A stretch of DNA of 43,061 nt, taken from NCBI GenBank assembly GCA_024278615.1, contig JAJRSS010000006.1, forward strand, positions 1-43,061, read 5' to 3'. The notes below the pieces were generated by a model. It was given only the letters and a program-made list of their open reading frames with translations, had not been told where the DNA came from and did not search any database. Shown here in pieces: positions 9,453-18,164 of the stretch; within the stretch, counting starts at the first letter, position 1, and each line of letters starts with the position of its first letter. Both the position numbers and the translations under genes were made by a program. The stretch is from Alphaproteobacteria bacterium. GTDB taxonomy: Bacteria; Pseudomonadota; Alphaproteobacteria; Rhodospirillales; 2-02-FULL-58-16.

Positions 9453-10406
9453 TCAAAGGGTTTTGAGAAACCCCTCGACCTCTTCGGGCGAACCCACCGC
9501 CATACCGGTCAGATCCCGGTCAATGCGGCGGATCAGCCCGCTAAGCACCTTGCCGGCGCCGATCTCGACGATCGTATCGACGCCAAGTTCTTTCATGGTC
9601 AGCACGCTTTCCCGCCACCGCACCAAGCCCGTTACCTGGGCCACCAGCAAGGGACGTAAGGCCGCGGGGTCATCGACGGGCTGGGCGGTAACATTGGCGA
9701 TCAGGGGCACCGCCAGCGGTCGGGGAGCGATTCCAGCCAGGGCAGCCTCCATGGCCTCCGCCGCCGGCGCCATGAGCAGGCAATGAAAGGGCGCACTGAC
9801 GGGCAGCAGGATAGCCCGGCGGGCGCCTTTTTCCTTGGCCAGTTCCATGGCCCGCTGTACCGCCGACCGGGTACCGCTGACTACCACCTGGCCGGGAGCG
9901 TTGTCGTTGGCGGCGGCACAGACATCGTCCTCTCCACCGGCTTCGGCGGCTTGCCGGGCAATAACGAAAACATCTTCCAATTCCAGGCCCAAGAGGGCGG
10001 CCATGGCCCCTTCGCCCACCGGCACCGCCTTCTGCATGGCCCTGCCCCGCTCCCTGAGCAGGCGGGCCACGTTGGCCACGTCAAAAGCGCCGGCGGCGGC
10101 CAGGGCCGAATATTCGCCAAGGGAATGGCCTGCCACATAGCTAACCGCCGTGGCCAGGTCCAAGCCGCCCTCTTCCCGGAGCACCGCCATAACCGCCAGA
10201 CTGACGGCCATGAGGGCAGGCTGGGCATTTTCGGTCAGGGTCAGTTCGTCCTCTGGCCCCTTGAACATGAGCCGGGACAGGAACTGGCCGAGAGCATCGT
10301 CCACTTCATCCAGAACCTGCCGGGCGGAGGGAAATACCTGGGCCAGTTCGTGGCCCATACCGACGGCCTGGGAGCCCTGACCAGGGAAAACAAAGGCGCG
10401 TATCAT
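9453..10406 (-). CDS. fabD: Malonyl-CoA:ACP transacylase
   Basis: Loads malonate onto ACP. The 317-residue product starts MIRAFVFPGQGSQAVGMG. It holds the nucleophile Ser95 in GHSLGEYSA and a downstream catalytic His in PVSAPFHCLLM. The frame continues upstream to 10586, but the added residues encode the repeat region and are unlike FabD, so the ATG at 10406 is used. It is the first gene of the minus-strand fabD-fabG-acpP-fabF-mltG unit and lies divergent from rpsF across about 300 bp. Confidence 0.94.
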   Translation of the reverse strand: MIRAFVFPGQGSQAVGMGHELAQVFPSARQVLDEVDDALGQFLSRLMFKGPEDELTLTENAQPALMAVSLAVMAVLREEGGLDLATAVSYVAGHSLGEYSALAAAGAFDVANVARLLRERGRAMQKAVPVGEGAMAALLGLELEDVFVIARQAAEAGGEDDVCAAANDNAPGQVVVSGTRSAVQRAMELAKEKGARRAILLPVSAPFHCLLMAPAAEAMEAALAGIAPRPLAVPLIANVTAQPVDDPAALRPLLVAQVTGLVRWRESVLTMKELGVDTIVEIGAGKVLSGLIRRIDRDLTGMAVGSPEEVEGFLKTL

Positions 10407-10481
10407 GGCAAAGCAGGCCTTTTCTGAATCACGGAACAGCGAACGAGGCGGGAGGAAAGTGATAACCCCTGGCCCGCCCCT

Positions 10482-10539
10482 GTCAAGGGCGCTGGCGCCC
10501 GTCTTTATTTGCAGGTCAAGGGCGCTGGCGCCCGTCTTT
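10482..10539. repeat. Two tandem 25-bp repeats, each with an internal palindrome
   Basis: Two identical 25-bp copies lie at 10482-10506 and 10515-10539, separated by eight bases. Each contains the near-perfect palindrome GGGCGCTGGCGCCC (arms GGGCGC and GCGCCC, loop TG) followed by GTCTTT. They lie 75-135 bp upstream of the fabD start in the fabD/rpsF divergent gap. They could be a REP-like element or a tandem operator; nothing here decides between these. Confidence 0.75.
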
Positions 10540-10580
10540 CCTGGTATGCCAACAAGTGCTGAATCCGTCCCAGGAGCGGC

Positions 10581-10608
10581 TTGCACAGGGCCGTAATCCG
10601 TGTATAGT
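10581..10608 (+). promoter_or_regulatory. Predicted sigma-70-type promoter for rpsF-rpsR-rplI
   Basis: TTGCAC at 10581-10586 and TATAGT at 10603-10608 are spaced by 16 bases. This is a good match to a housekeeping promoter, and it lies about 95 bp upstream of rpsF in the divergent gap. Transcription would begin near 10615, leaving a leader of about 90 nt. Confidence 0.6.
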
Positions 10609-10627
10609 CCCGCGCTTCACTCTCTCT

Positions 10628-10647
10628 GCCGGGCCTAAAAACCCGGC
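10628..10647 (+). promoter_or_regulatory. Hairpin in the rpsF leader (possible ribosomal-protein autoregulatory site)
   Basis: GCCGGG (10628-10633) and CCCGGC (10642-10647) form a six-pair stem with an A-rich eight-base loop inside the predicted rpsF leader. A second GC-rich stretch follows at about 10660-10676. S6:S18-binding leaders are known upstream of rpsF in many bacteria. Whether this one fits that consensus was not tested, so the role is a guess from position. Confidence 0.3.
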
Positions 10648-10703
10648 TATGTCCGATACGGGGCGGTCCCGGCCGGATTGAGAAAAGCCAAAGGGAGAAG
10701 GCT

Positions 10704-11195
10704 ATGCCTTTTTACGAAAGCGTGTTTATCGCACGCCAAGACATCACGGGCGCCCAAGCGGATGCCTTGGCCGACGATTTTTCCAAGGCCATCGAAGACA
10801 ACGGTGGCAAGATCACCAAGCGGGAAAACTGGGGTATCCGGTCCCTCGCTTACCGGATCAAGAAAAACCGCAAAGGCCACTACATCCTTTTCAATATGGA
10901 CGCGCCCAGCGCCGCAGTTTCCGAAATGGAACGGCTGATGCGCATCAATGAAGACATCCTGCGATACCTGACGATTCGCTTGGATGAACTGGATGACAAT
11001 CCATCGATCATAATGCAACGGGGCGCCGGCAGGGATGATCGCCCCAAGCGTAGTTACGCCCCCAGGGACGAAGGCAAGGCGCCGGTTAAAGCTTCCAGTG
11101 AGAGCGCCCCAACCGAAAATGCCAAAGCAAAAAGCGAGCCAACCGAAAGCTCAAATGCGGAAAGCACCGAAAAATCAGAAGGAGACGACAAATGA
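10704..11195 (+). CDS. rpsF: 30S ribosomal protein S6
   Basis: Small-subunit protein that pairs with S18 on the platform of the 30S particle. The 163-residue product has the S6 fold in about the first 100 residues ([13 protein letters not shown] opening, [25 protein letters not shown]). A disordered charged tail of about 60 residues follows, rich in Ser, Glu, Lys and Ala. Such tails are common in alphaproteobacterial S6. A GGGAGAAGG site precedes the ATG. Its stop overlaps the rpsR start by four bases. Confidence 0.96.
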   Translation: MPFYESVFIARQDITGAQADALADDFSKAIEDNGGKITKRENWGIRSLAYRIKKNRKGHYILFNMDAPSAAVSEMERLMRINEDILRYLTIRLDELDDNPSIIMQRGAGRDDRPKRSYAPRDEGKAPVKASSESAPTENAKAKSEPTESSNAESTEKSEGDDK

Positions 11196-11479
11196 GCCCG
11201 GCGGAAGGACGGCGCGGAGGCGGCGGAGGCGGCGGAGGCGGAGGTGCGGGAGGAGGCCGGCGGCCATTTTTCAGGCGCCGCAAAACCTGCCCTTTTACGG
11301 GAACAAATGCGCCCAAGATCGACTTCAAGGATACACGACTCCTTCAGCGGTATATCTCTGAGCGTGGCAAGATCGTACCCAGCCGGATCACCGCCGTTTC
11401 CAACAAGAAACAGCGCGAACTGGCGAAGGCTATTAAAAGGGCCCGGTTCCTTGCCCTGCTGCCTTATGTGGTCGACTGA
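11192..11479 (+). CDS. rpsR: 30S ribosomal protein S18
   Basis: S6 partner on the 30S platform. The 95-residue product has the family core [35 protein letters not shown] and the C-terminal [14 protein letters not shown]. It carries an extra N-terminus with an almost unbroken glycine run (about residues 9-22), encoded by GGC/GGA/GGT repeats. The start (ATG overlapping the rpsF stop) is well supported by position. It is followed after 50 bp by the DUF2232 gene. Confidence 0.96.
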   Translation: MSPAEGRRGGGGGGGGGGAGGGRRPFFRRRKTCPFTGTNAPKIDFKDTRLLQRYISERGKIVPSRITAVSNKKQRELAKAIKRARFLALLPYVVD

Positions 11480-11529
11480 TTCAGCCTGCTGAACGTACGG
11501 ATTAACACTGATGTTCCCGGGAGAATTGG

Positions 11530-12480
11530 ATGTCCAGGGATACCGTGATCGCCATTTGCGGCGGCTGTCTGAGCGCGGCCGCCTCCCTGGTTATTCTTAC
11601 CGGATCCCTGGGTGGTCTCGTTTTCGCCTATCTGGCGCCGTTGCCCCTGTTGCTGGCCGGGCTTGCCCTGGGCCTGCGGGCGGCCTTGGTGGCGTGCGCG
11701 GCGGGAACCCTGGTTTCCGTCTTCATCGGGGGGCCGAATGCAGCGGGCGTATACCTTGTGATCAGCGTCATTCCCGTTTGCATCACCGTACGTCAGGCCT
11801 TGCTCAACCAAACCGGCTCCGGAGGGTAAATCCACTGGTATCCTCCCGGCTCCATTCTTTCCCTGCTGACGGTATTCAGCGGCGTCATGCTTGTGTTGGC
11901 GGCTATGTTTTTTGGCGGCGATGGGGGAATGGAGACGGTTGTCTCGCGGAGTCTAGGCAATACCGTTGCGGTCATGTGGCCCCAATTGCAGGAAGGGAAC
12001 CAGGCAGCGATCGTTTCCATGCTGACGCCTGTTATCCCCGGGGGCGTCGGTCTGGTGTGGACCTTGGTGACAGTATTGAACGGCGCTCTCGCACAGGGCC
12101 TGCTGGTGCGCATGGAGAGAAACCTTCGGCCACCGCCGTCTTATTCGAAATTGGTGTTGCCCGATTGGATATCCTGGTTTCTGGTCGGCGCCGCCGCGCT
12201 GGCCCTGGTGGGGTCTTTGGCGGGGTTTGGTCAACTGGAATATCTGGGCCGGAATCTGGTGATAATTTTCGCCATGCCGTTTTTTCTTTTGGGGCTTGCG
12301 GTAGCGCATGCCATGGTTCGTCGTTTGCCCATGGCGGGAATGCTTCTCGCAGTCTTGTATGTGGTGCTGGTGCTGTCCAGCGGCGTACTTTTCGTCGTTG
12401 CCGGCGTTGGCTTGATTGAACAATGGGTCGGAATACGCCGGCGCTTGACCGCGCCGGGTAAAGACCAGGAGGACCAGTGA
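11530..12480 (+). pseudogene. DUF2232-type membrane protein, interrupted by an in-frame TAA
   Basis: The frame reads as one 316-residue multi-pass membrane protein apart from a TAA at 11827-11829. Before the stop lie four hydrophobic segments; after it the frame continues at once with IHWYPPGS and four or five more. The C-terminus ends next to rplI. Position between rpsR and rplI and the hydrophobic pattern match the DUF2232 (YybS-like) proteins found in this operon in other alphaproteobacteria; their function is unknown. The second half could only start again at the ATG at 11887. A single base change (for example GAA to TAA) explains the interruption. A good GGGAGA site precedes the 11530 ATG. 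Listed as a pseudogene because of the stop. Confidence 0.75.
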
Positions 12481-13157
12481 TGGAAGTTATCCTGATGGAG
12501 AGAATTGAGAAACTGGGTCAGATGGGCGATATCGTCACTGTCAAGACCGGGTATGCGCGCAATTTCCTGTTGCCGCAAAACAAGGCCATGAGGGCGACCG
12601 CCGAAAACCGCCGCTCCTTCGAGGAGAAGAAGGCGCAACTGGAGGCATCCAATCTGGTACGCCGCAACGATGCGGAAGCCGTCGGTAAGAAGCTGGACGG
12701 TGTCACCGTCATCCTGATCCGCCAGGCCGGTGATGCGGGCCAACTCTATGGATCGGTCAACGCCCGCGACATCGCGGAAAAAGTCACCGAAGCCGGATTT
12801 ACCGTAGACCGGCGCCAAATCCGGCTTGAACACCCAATCAAGTCCCTGGGACTTTTTACGGTAAGGGTGGACCTTCACCCTGAGATTTCGGTGCCTGTCG
12901 CGGTCAACATTGCCCGCTCGGAAGACGAAGCCCTGACCCAGGCCAAAACGGGCAAGGCTATTGTCGGCCAGGATGAAGTGGAAGAGACTCAGGCTGCGGA
13001 AACCGGCGATGCGGCGCCCGAAATCGCCGAACTGCTGGACGAGGGTGTTGAAGTCCCTCAAGACCTCGCCGAAATCCCAGAAAAGGACCCTGCGAAGGTA
13101 GCTGCCGGGGGAATACCGGCGGAGGAAGGTGCAACTGGAGGCGGTAAAGAAGGTTAA
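12480..13157 (+). CDS. rplI: 50S ribosomal protein L9
   Basis: Large-subunit protein with two RNA-binding domains joined by a long helix. The 225-residue product has [33 protein letters not shown], the connecting helix, and a C-terminal domain containing [12 protein letters not shown]. The usual family length is about 150 residues. The remaining 75 or so form an acidic, Glu/Ala/Gly-rich tail. An AGGAGG site lies eight bases before the ATG at 12480, which overlaps the DUF2232 stop (TGATG), so I chose this ATG over the GTG one codon earlier. Confidence 0.95.
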   Translation: MEVILMERIEKLGQMGDIVTVKTGYARNFLLPQNKAMRATAENRRSFEEKKAQLEASNLVRRNDAEAVGKKLDGVTVILIRQAGDAGQLYGSVNARDIAEKVTEAGFTVDRRQIRLEHPIKSLGLFTVRVDLHPEISVPVAVNIARSEDEALTQAKTGKAIVGQDEVEETQAAETGDAAPEIAELLDEGVEVPQDLAEIPEKDPAKVAAGGIPAEEGATGGGKEG

Positions 13158-13200
13158 CCGAGCGGCTCCTTCTTAAAACCCTGTAAAAAGTCTCAATTGC

Positions 13201-13230
13201 GGTGCGCCGGTATCGACAGCGCACCGTTTT
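13201..13230 (+). terminator. Predicted intrinsic terminator after rplI
   Basis: GGTGCGC (13201-13207) and GCGCACC (13219-13225) pair perfectly around an 11-base loop and are followed by GTTTT. It lies 43 bp after the rplI stop and before an unrelated gene, as expected for the end of the rpsF-rpsR-DUF2232-rplI unit. Confidence 0.65.
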
Positions 13231-13384
13231 GTCGTGGATTCACCGGTCCTTTCCCCGCCATCTTTTTTTAACCGCTCTTTTTTGGTATACTAACCTTGGG
13301 TTTAATGAAGCGAGTGGATACATAACAAAAAACCTGGCCAAAACCAGCAGCAGACCACCTCTACTCTGAAGGCAGGGGGATGAT

Positions 13385-14623
13385 ATGTTGTTAACGGCAA
13401 CCATGACCCATCTCATAAAGATGGGTCGGCTGACCGTTATTGATTCGGTCGGCAAAACCGAAGTTTTTGAAGGTGCGGCAGGCCCGACGGTTACTGTTCG
13501 GCTTCATGAATCGAATTTGCGCTGGAAACTGGCGCTTAACCCGCAACTTTATTTGGGCGAAGCCTACATGGACGGCCTCCTGACAGTGGAGGACGCCAGC
13601 CTCTATGACCTGCTTGACCTTTTGTGCCTTAACCTAGCGGCAAACGATTGGCATCCCCTCGTCAAACTTCTGACCCGCATGGACCAGGCGTTCAGGCGTC
13701 TTTACCAATTCAATCCGGTAAAGCAGGCGGCGGCTAATGCGGCCCTTCACTATGACTTGTCCAGCGACCTGTACGGCCTGTTCCTGGATTCCGACCGGCA
13801 GTATTCCTGCGCCTATTTCGAGCGGGGAGATGAAGACCTGGAAACGGCCCAATTGGCCAAGAAAAGGCATATCGCCGCCAAATTGCTACTGCAGCCGGGG
13901 ATGAAGGTTCTGGATATTGGCTCCGGCTGGGGGGGGATGGCTCTGTACCTGGCGCGGAAATGGGGCGCCGAGGTAACCGGAATTACCCTGTCCCGGGAGC
14001 AACTGGAATTCAGCCAAAGTAGAGCCCGGAAAGAAGGCCTGGACGGCAGAGTCAGCTTTCATCTCAGGGACTACCGGGAACAGACGGGAAGTTTTGACCG
14101 AATTGTTTCCGTCGGCATGTTCGAGCATGTGGGTGTCGATCACTATGGGCAGTATTTCGGCAAGTTAACGGAACTGCTGAAGGACGACGGCGTCGCCCTG
14201 TTGCACACCATAGGCAGGGCCGACGGCCCCAGCGTGACCGACCCGTGGATTCGAAAGTACATCTTCCCCGGCGGTTACTGTCCCGCCCTGTCGGAAATCC
14301 TCCCGCACACCGAAAAAGCCAGACTGGCAACCACCGACGTCGAGGTCCTGCGCCTCCATTACGCCCAGACCCTGCGCCACTGGCGCCGCCGGTTCATGGC
14401 CAACCGCAAAAAGGCAGCCGGCCTTTACGACGAGCGTTTTTGCCGCATGTGGGAGTATTACATGGCGGCGTCGGAAATTTCCTTCCGCCGCCTTGATAGT
14501 GTAGTCTTCCAGATCCAAATGGCCAAACAGGTGGACGTGGTGCCGCAAACCCGGAGCTACATCGAAAAGGCCGAGCAGCAAAAGGTCCGGGATTCGGAAC
14601 AGGCGGAGAATCGGGCAGCCTGA
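13385..14623 (+). CDS. Cyclopropane-fatty-acid-phospholipid synthase family methyltransferase
   Basis: SAM-dependent enzyme expected to modify double bonds of membrane phospholipid acyl chains. The 412-residue product has the family N-terminal domain with LNPQLYLGEAYMDG. HYDLSSDLYGLFLD and the SAM motif VLDIGSGWGGMA (about 174-185) follow. It also has SVGMFEHVG, FPGGYCPAL, and a C-terminal RFMANRKK stretch. An AGGGGG site lies a few bases before the ATG. A TATACT box at 13286-13291 is a possible -10 element. It stands alone between the rplI terminator and dnaB. Confidence 0.9.
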   Translation: MLLTATMTHLIKMGRLTVIDSVGKTEVFEGAAGPTVTVRLHESNLRWKLALNPQLYLGEAYMDGLLTVEDASLYDLLDLLCLNLAANDWHPLVKLLTRMDQAFRRLYQFNPVKQAAANAALHYDLSSDLYGLFLDSDRQYSCAYFERGDEDLETAQLAKKRHIAAKLLLQPGMKVLDIGSGWGGMALYLARKWGAEVTGITLSREQLEFSQSRARKEGLDGRVSFHLRDYREQTGSFDRIVSVGMFEHVGVDHYGQYFGKLTELLKDDGVALLHTIGRADGPSVTDPWIRKYIFPGGYCPALSEILPHTEKARLATTDVEVLRLHYAQTLRHWRRRFMANRKKAAGLYDERFCRMWEYYMAASEISFRRLDSVVFQIQMAKQVDVVPQTRSYIEKAEQQKVRDSEQAENRAA

Positions 14624-14745
14624 GGCGGGCTCGACTTATCCTCATATCCACAGTCCTGAAGGGACCGGTGTTTTTGTCCCGAGGTTACACAGGCCTGTGA
14701 ATTGAATGGCGCTTACACCGGACCTACAACACGGTAGGTTTCCGC

Positions 14746-16257
14746 ATGGCACCGACACTGACAACCACACCCACCGCGGAAGCCCAGGCGGCGACCGCTG
14801 AAATTCACGCCCCCGCCTTTCGTACCCCACCTCACAACGTGGAGGCGGAGAAGGCGCTTTTGGGGGCCATCTTCGTCAACAACCGGGCCTATGAACGGGT
14901 ATCCGAATTCCTGCGCCCGGAACATTTCGTCCTTGGACAGCATGCCAGTGTTTTCGAGGCCTGCGCCAAACTGATCGAGCGCGGACAGATCGCCGACCCG
15001 GTAACCCTGAAGGGTTTCTTCGAACAGAACGAAAGCCTTTCGGATATTGGCGGCCCGGCCTATCTGGCCGAACTGGCGTCCAGCGCTGTCGGTACCATCA
15101 ACGCCGGCGAATACGGCCGCATCATTTACGATTTGCACCTGAAGCGGCAGCTCATCGCCCTGGGCGAGGACGTGGTCAACCAGGCCTACGGGGGCGAAGT
15201 GGATTCTACCGCCACCGACCAGATCGAATACGCCGAGCAATGCCTGTACGACCTGGCCACGGAAGGGGATTACGAGGGTGGCTTCCAGCCCTTCAAGGCC
15301 TCCGTGCTCAACGCAATCAACATGGCCGAGGCGGCCCATCGGCGGGAAGGCGCCCTGGCCGGGGTGACCACCGGCCTGACCGACCTGGACCGAATGTTGG
15401 GCGGTCTGCATCCTTCGGACCTGATTATCCTGGCTGGACGCCCGGGCATGGGAAAAACGGCCCTGGCCACCAATATCGCTTTCAACGCCGCCTATTCCCA
15501 CAACTCGACCAATGGCAAGTAAGGCGCGGTAGTCGGTTTTTTCTCCCTGGAAATGTCATCGGAGCAGTTGGCCAGCCGCATTATTTCGGAGCAGTCCAAT
15601 ATTTCTTCCGACCGTATGCGCAAGGGTGAATTGTCCAATGATCAATTTAATACGCTGGTCATCACCAGCCAGAACCTGCATCAGATACCGTTCTTCATCG
15701 ACGACACGCCCGCGCTGACCGTCAGCGCCCTTCGCACCCGCGCCCGGCGGCTGAAGCGGCAGCACGGCCTTGGCCTGATTATCGTTGACTACCTGCAGCT
15801 GATTTCCGGCGCGTCGAGTTCCCGCAATGATGGGCGGGTACAGGAGGTGTCCGCAATTACACGGGGCCTGAAGACCCTTGCCAAGGAGCTTGACCTGCCG
15901 GTGCTGGCCCTGTCACAGCTTTCCCGGGCCGTGGAGCAGCGGGAAAACAAGCGGCCCCAATTGTCGGACTTGCGGGAATCCGGGTCCATCGAACAGGATG
16001 CGGACGTGGTCGCGTTCATCTTTCGCGAGGAATATTACCTGGAACGGGACCGCCCGGCCCAAAGGGCGGACGAGAAGGATGATCACTTCCAAGAAACGAT
16101 GAATCGGTGGGAACGCCGCCTGGATGACAAGAAGAACATGGCGGAAATTCTCATCGCCAAGCAGCGCCACGGCCCGATTGGCGACGTGGCCCTGGCGTTC
16201 CAGGGCGCCTACACCCGCTTTGGCAACCTGGACCAAACCCACACCCCGCGGGAGTGA
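14746..16257 (+). pseudogene. dnaB: Replicative DNA helicase DnaB, interrupted by an in-frame TAA
   Basis: Hexameric helicase of the replication fork. The frame encodes 503 residues with an N-terminal domain beginning RTPPHNVEAEKALLGA. The Walker A motif GRPGMGKT is at about 231-238. The Walker B region LIIVDYLQLI and a C-terminal SDLRESGSIEQDADVV motif follow. A TAA at 15520-15522 (codon 259) interrupts it just after Walker A. The frame then continues with GAVVGFFSLEMSSEQLA, exactly where family members continue. Neither half could work alone because Walker A and B fall on different sides. dnaB is normally essential, so a sequencing or assembly error is the simplest reading; a second functional copy or readthrough are alternatives. 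alr follows nine bases later. Confidence 0.88.
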
Positions 16258-16266
16258 CCGGCGGCC

Positions 16267-17391
16267 ATGACCAACGCGGATCATGCCGGCGGCATCCTGA
16301 CTATCGACCTAGACGCCATCGCCGGCAACTACCGGCTGCTGAACGGCAAATGCGCGGCAAGTGGCGCAAAATGCGCCGCCGTGATCAAAGCCGACGCCTA
16401 TGGCCTTGGCGCCGCCGTGGTCGGGCCGGCCCTTGAATCAGCGGGGTGCCGGGTTTTTTTTGTCGCCCTTACCGGTGAAGGTGTTTCCCTGCGTGGCGTG
16501 CTGCCGAAAGCTGAAATCCATGTCCTTGCCGGACCGCTTGCCGGCAACGAGGACACCTTTGAAGAATACGGATTGGTGCCAACGCTCAATTCCCTTGGCG
16601 ACGTGGATACCTGGGCGGCGTTCTGCCGCCGCCAGGACCACCGGCTGCCCGCCAACCTTCAAATCGACACGGGCATGTCCCGTCTGGGTCTGCCTCCCGG
16701 CGAACTGGATGTCCTGGCCGATGATCCGTCCCGGCTGGATGGCCTGGCGGTTGCCAATATGATAAGCCACCTGGCGTGCGCCGACGAACCGGGCCATTCC
16801 CTAAACCGGCGGCAACTGGAATCGTTTACCAGGGCCCGCACCCGAATCGCCGCCGGGGCAAAGGCATCCCTTGCCAATTCGTCGGGTATCTTTCTCGGAC
16901 CCGAATATCATTTCGATCTGGCCCGCCCGGGGGCCGCCCTGTACGGTGTCGGACCGGTGCCGGGCATCCCCAATCCCATGGCGCAAGTGGTTCACCTGCA
17001 AGGTAGAATCCTGCAAGTGCGTGACGTTGACTCGCCCCAGACCGTTGGCTATGGTGCGATTCATCGCTTCGCCCAGCCGACGCGAATCGCGACCGTGGCG
17101 GTGGGATACGCCGATGGTTATCTGCGGTCGTTTAGCGATTCCGGATGTGTTTACGTGGGTGATATTCGGGCGCCGGTTGTGGGGCGGGTTTCAATGGACT
17201 TGATTACTGTTGACGTCTCCGGTGCTCCCGAAAGCGGAACCCGGCCCGGCACCTTGGTTGATGTGATCGGCCCTCACAACCCCATCGACACCATAGCGAA
17301 AGAAGGCGGCACCATCGGTTATGAAATCCTGACCAGCCTCGGCCACCGGTATCACCGGGTATATTCCAGCAGCCAGGCAGGTCGCGCCTGA
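16267..17391 (+). CDS. alr: Alanine racemase
   Basis: PLP enzyme that interconverts L- and D-alanine for peptidoglycan. The 374-residue product has the cofactor lysine in AVIKADAYGLG (Lys41), IDTGMSRLG, the catalytic tyrosine region VGYADGYLRSF, and GRVSMDLITVDV. Length and fold order are normal. The ATG follows dnaB by nine bases and its stop overlaps the mlaE start (TGATG), so alr bridges the dnaB and mla units. Confidence 0.94.
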   Translation: MTNADHAGGILTIDLDAIAGNYRLLNGKCAASGAKCAAVIKADAYGLGAAVVGPALESAGCRVFFVALTGEGVSLRGVLPKAEIHVLAGPLAGNEDTFEEYGLVPTLNSLGDVDTWAAFCRRQDHRLPANLQIDTGMSRLGLPPGELDVLADDPSRLDGLAVANMISHLACADEPGHSLNRRQLESFTRARTRIAAGAKASLANSSGIFLGPEYHFDLARPGAALYGVGPVPGIPNPMAQVVHLQGRILQVRDVDSPQTVGYGAIHRFAQPTRIATVAVGYADGYLRSFSDSGCVYVGDIRAPVVGRVSMDLITVDVSGAPESGTRPGTLVDVIGPHNPIDTIAKEGGTIGYEILTSLGHRYHRVYSSSQAGRA

Positions 17392-18164
17392 TGAGGTTTC
17401 TTCGCCTCATCGGCCGCGTGTTCCTGGCCTTTTTGGGCACCGCCGGACGGCTGATCCTGTTCACGGCCGATGCCGTCTCCCAATGCGTCAGGCCGCCCTT
17501 CTACCCGCGCATGATCCTGCGCCATATGCTGGATATCGGATATTTCTCCCTGCCGGTGGTGGGGCTGACCGCCATCTTCGCCGGCATGGTCCTGGCCCTG
17601 CAAAGTTATACCGGGTTCGCCCGTTTTTCCGCCGAAGGCGTTATCGCCAATGTAGTGGTCATCTCCATTACCCGTGAACTGGGGCCGGTGCTGGCCGGGT
17701 TGATGGTGGCGGGCCGAATCGGCGCCTCCCTGGCGGCGGAAATCGGCACCATGCGGGTGACCGAACAGATCGACGCCCTAACCACCCTTTCCACCAATCC
17801 CATGAAATACCTGGTCACCCCCCGCCTGATCGCCGGGGTGACGATGTTTCCCTTTCTGGTATTCATCGCCGATATCATCGGCGTCTTCGGAGGCTATGTG
17901 GTGGCCGTTTACAAGCTGGGCTTCAATCCCGCCAACTACATCCAGAGCACCTATGACTTCCTGCAAGCCGAAGATGTCAATTCGGGCCTGGTCAAAGCGG
18001 CGGTGTTCGGCTTCATCGTCACCCTGATGGGGTGCTATCATGGCTACAATTCCAAGGGCGGCGCCCAGGGGGTCGGCACCGCGACCACGAACGCGGTGGT
18101 TTCCGCCTCCATTCTGATCCTCTGCTTCTACTACATTCTGACGGAAATGTTCTTCGCCAAATGA
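17391..18164 (+). CDS. mlaE: MlaE-type ABC transporter permease
   Basis: Inner-membrane permease of an Mla-type phospholipid transport system that maintains outer-membrane lipid asymmetry. The 257-residue product has five or so membrane helices and the family motifs FAGMVLALQSY, TRELGPVLAGLMVAGRIGASLAAEIGTM (read in two parts) and GCYHGYNSKGGAQGVG. The ATG overlaps the alr stop by one base. Its stop overlaps the mlaF start (ATGA). No mlaD, mlaC or mlaB gene follows here. Confidence 0.9.
   Translation: MRFLRLIGRVFLAFLGTAGRLILFTADAVSQCVRPPFYPRMILRHMLDIGYFSLPVVGLTAIFAGMVLALQSYTGFARFSAEGVIANVVVISITRELGPVLAGLMVAGRIGASLAAEIGTMRVTEQIDALTTLSTNPMKYLVTPRLIAGVTMFPFLVFIADIIGVFGGYVVAVYKLGFNPANYIQSTYDFLQAEDVNSGLVKAAVFGFIVTLMGCYHGYNSKGGAQGVGTATTNAVVSASILILCFYYILTEMFFAK

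Noticed and set aside
11827-15522. Recoding of TAA as a sense codon to explain the stops in dnaB and DUF2232.
   Set aside because: Several intact genes in the window (fabF, both short-chain dehydrogenases, rplI, purF, the MttB gene, the corrinoid gene) end in TAA at the family-typical C-terminus.
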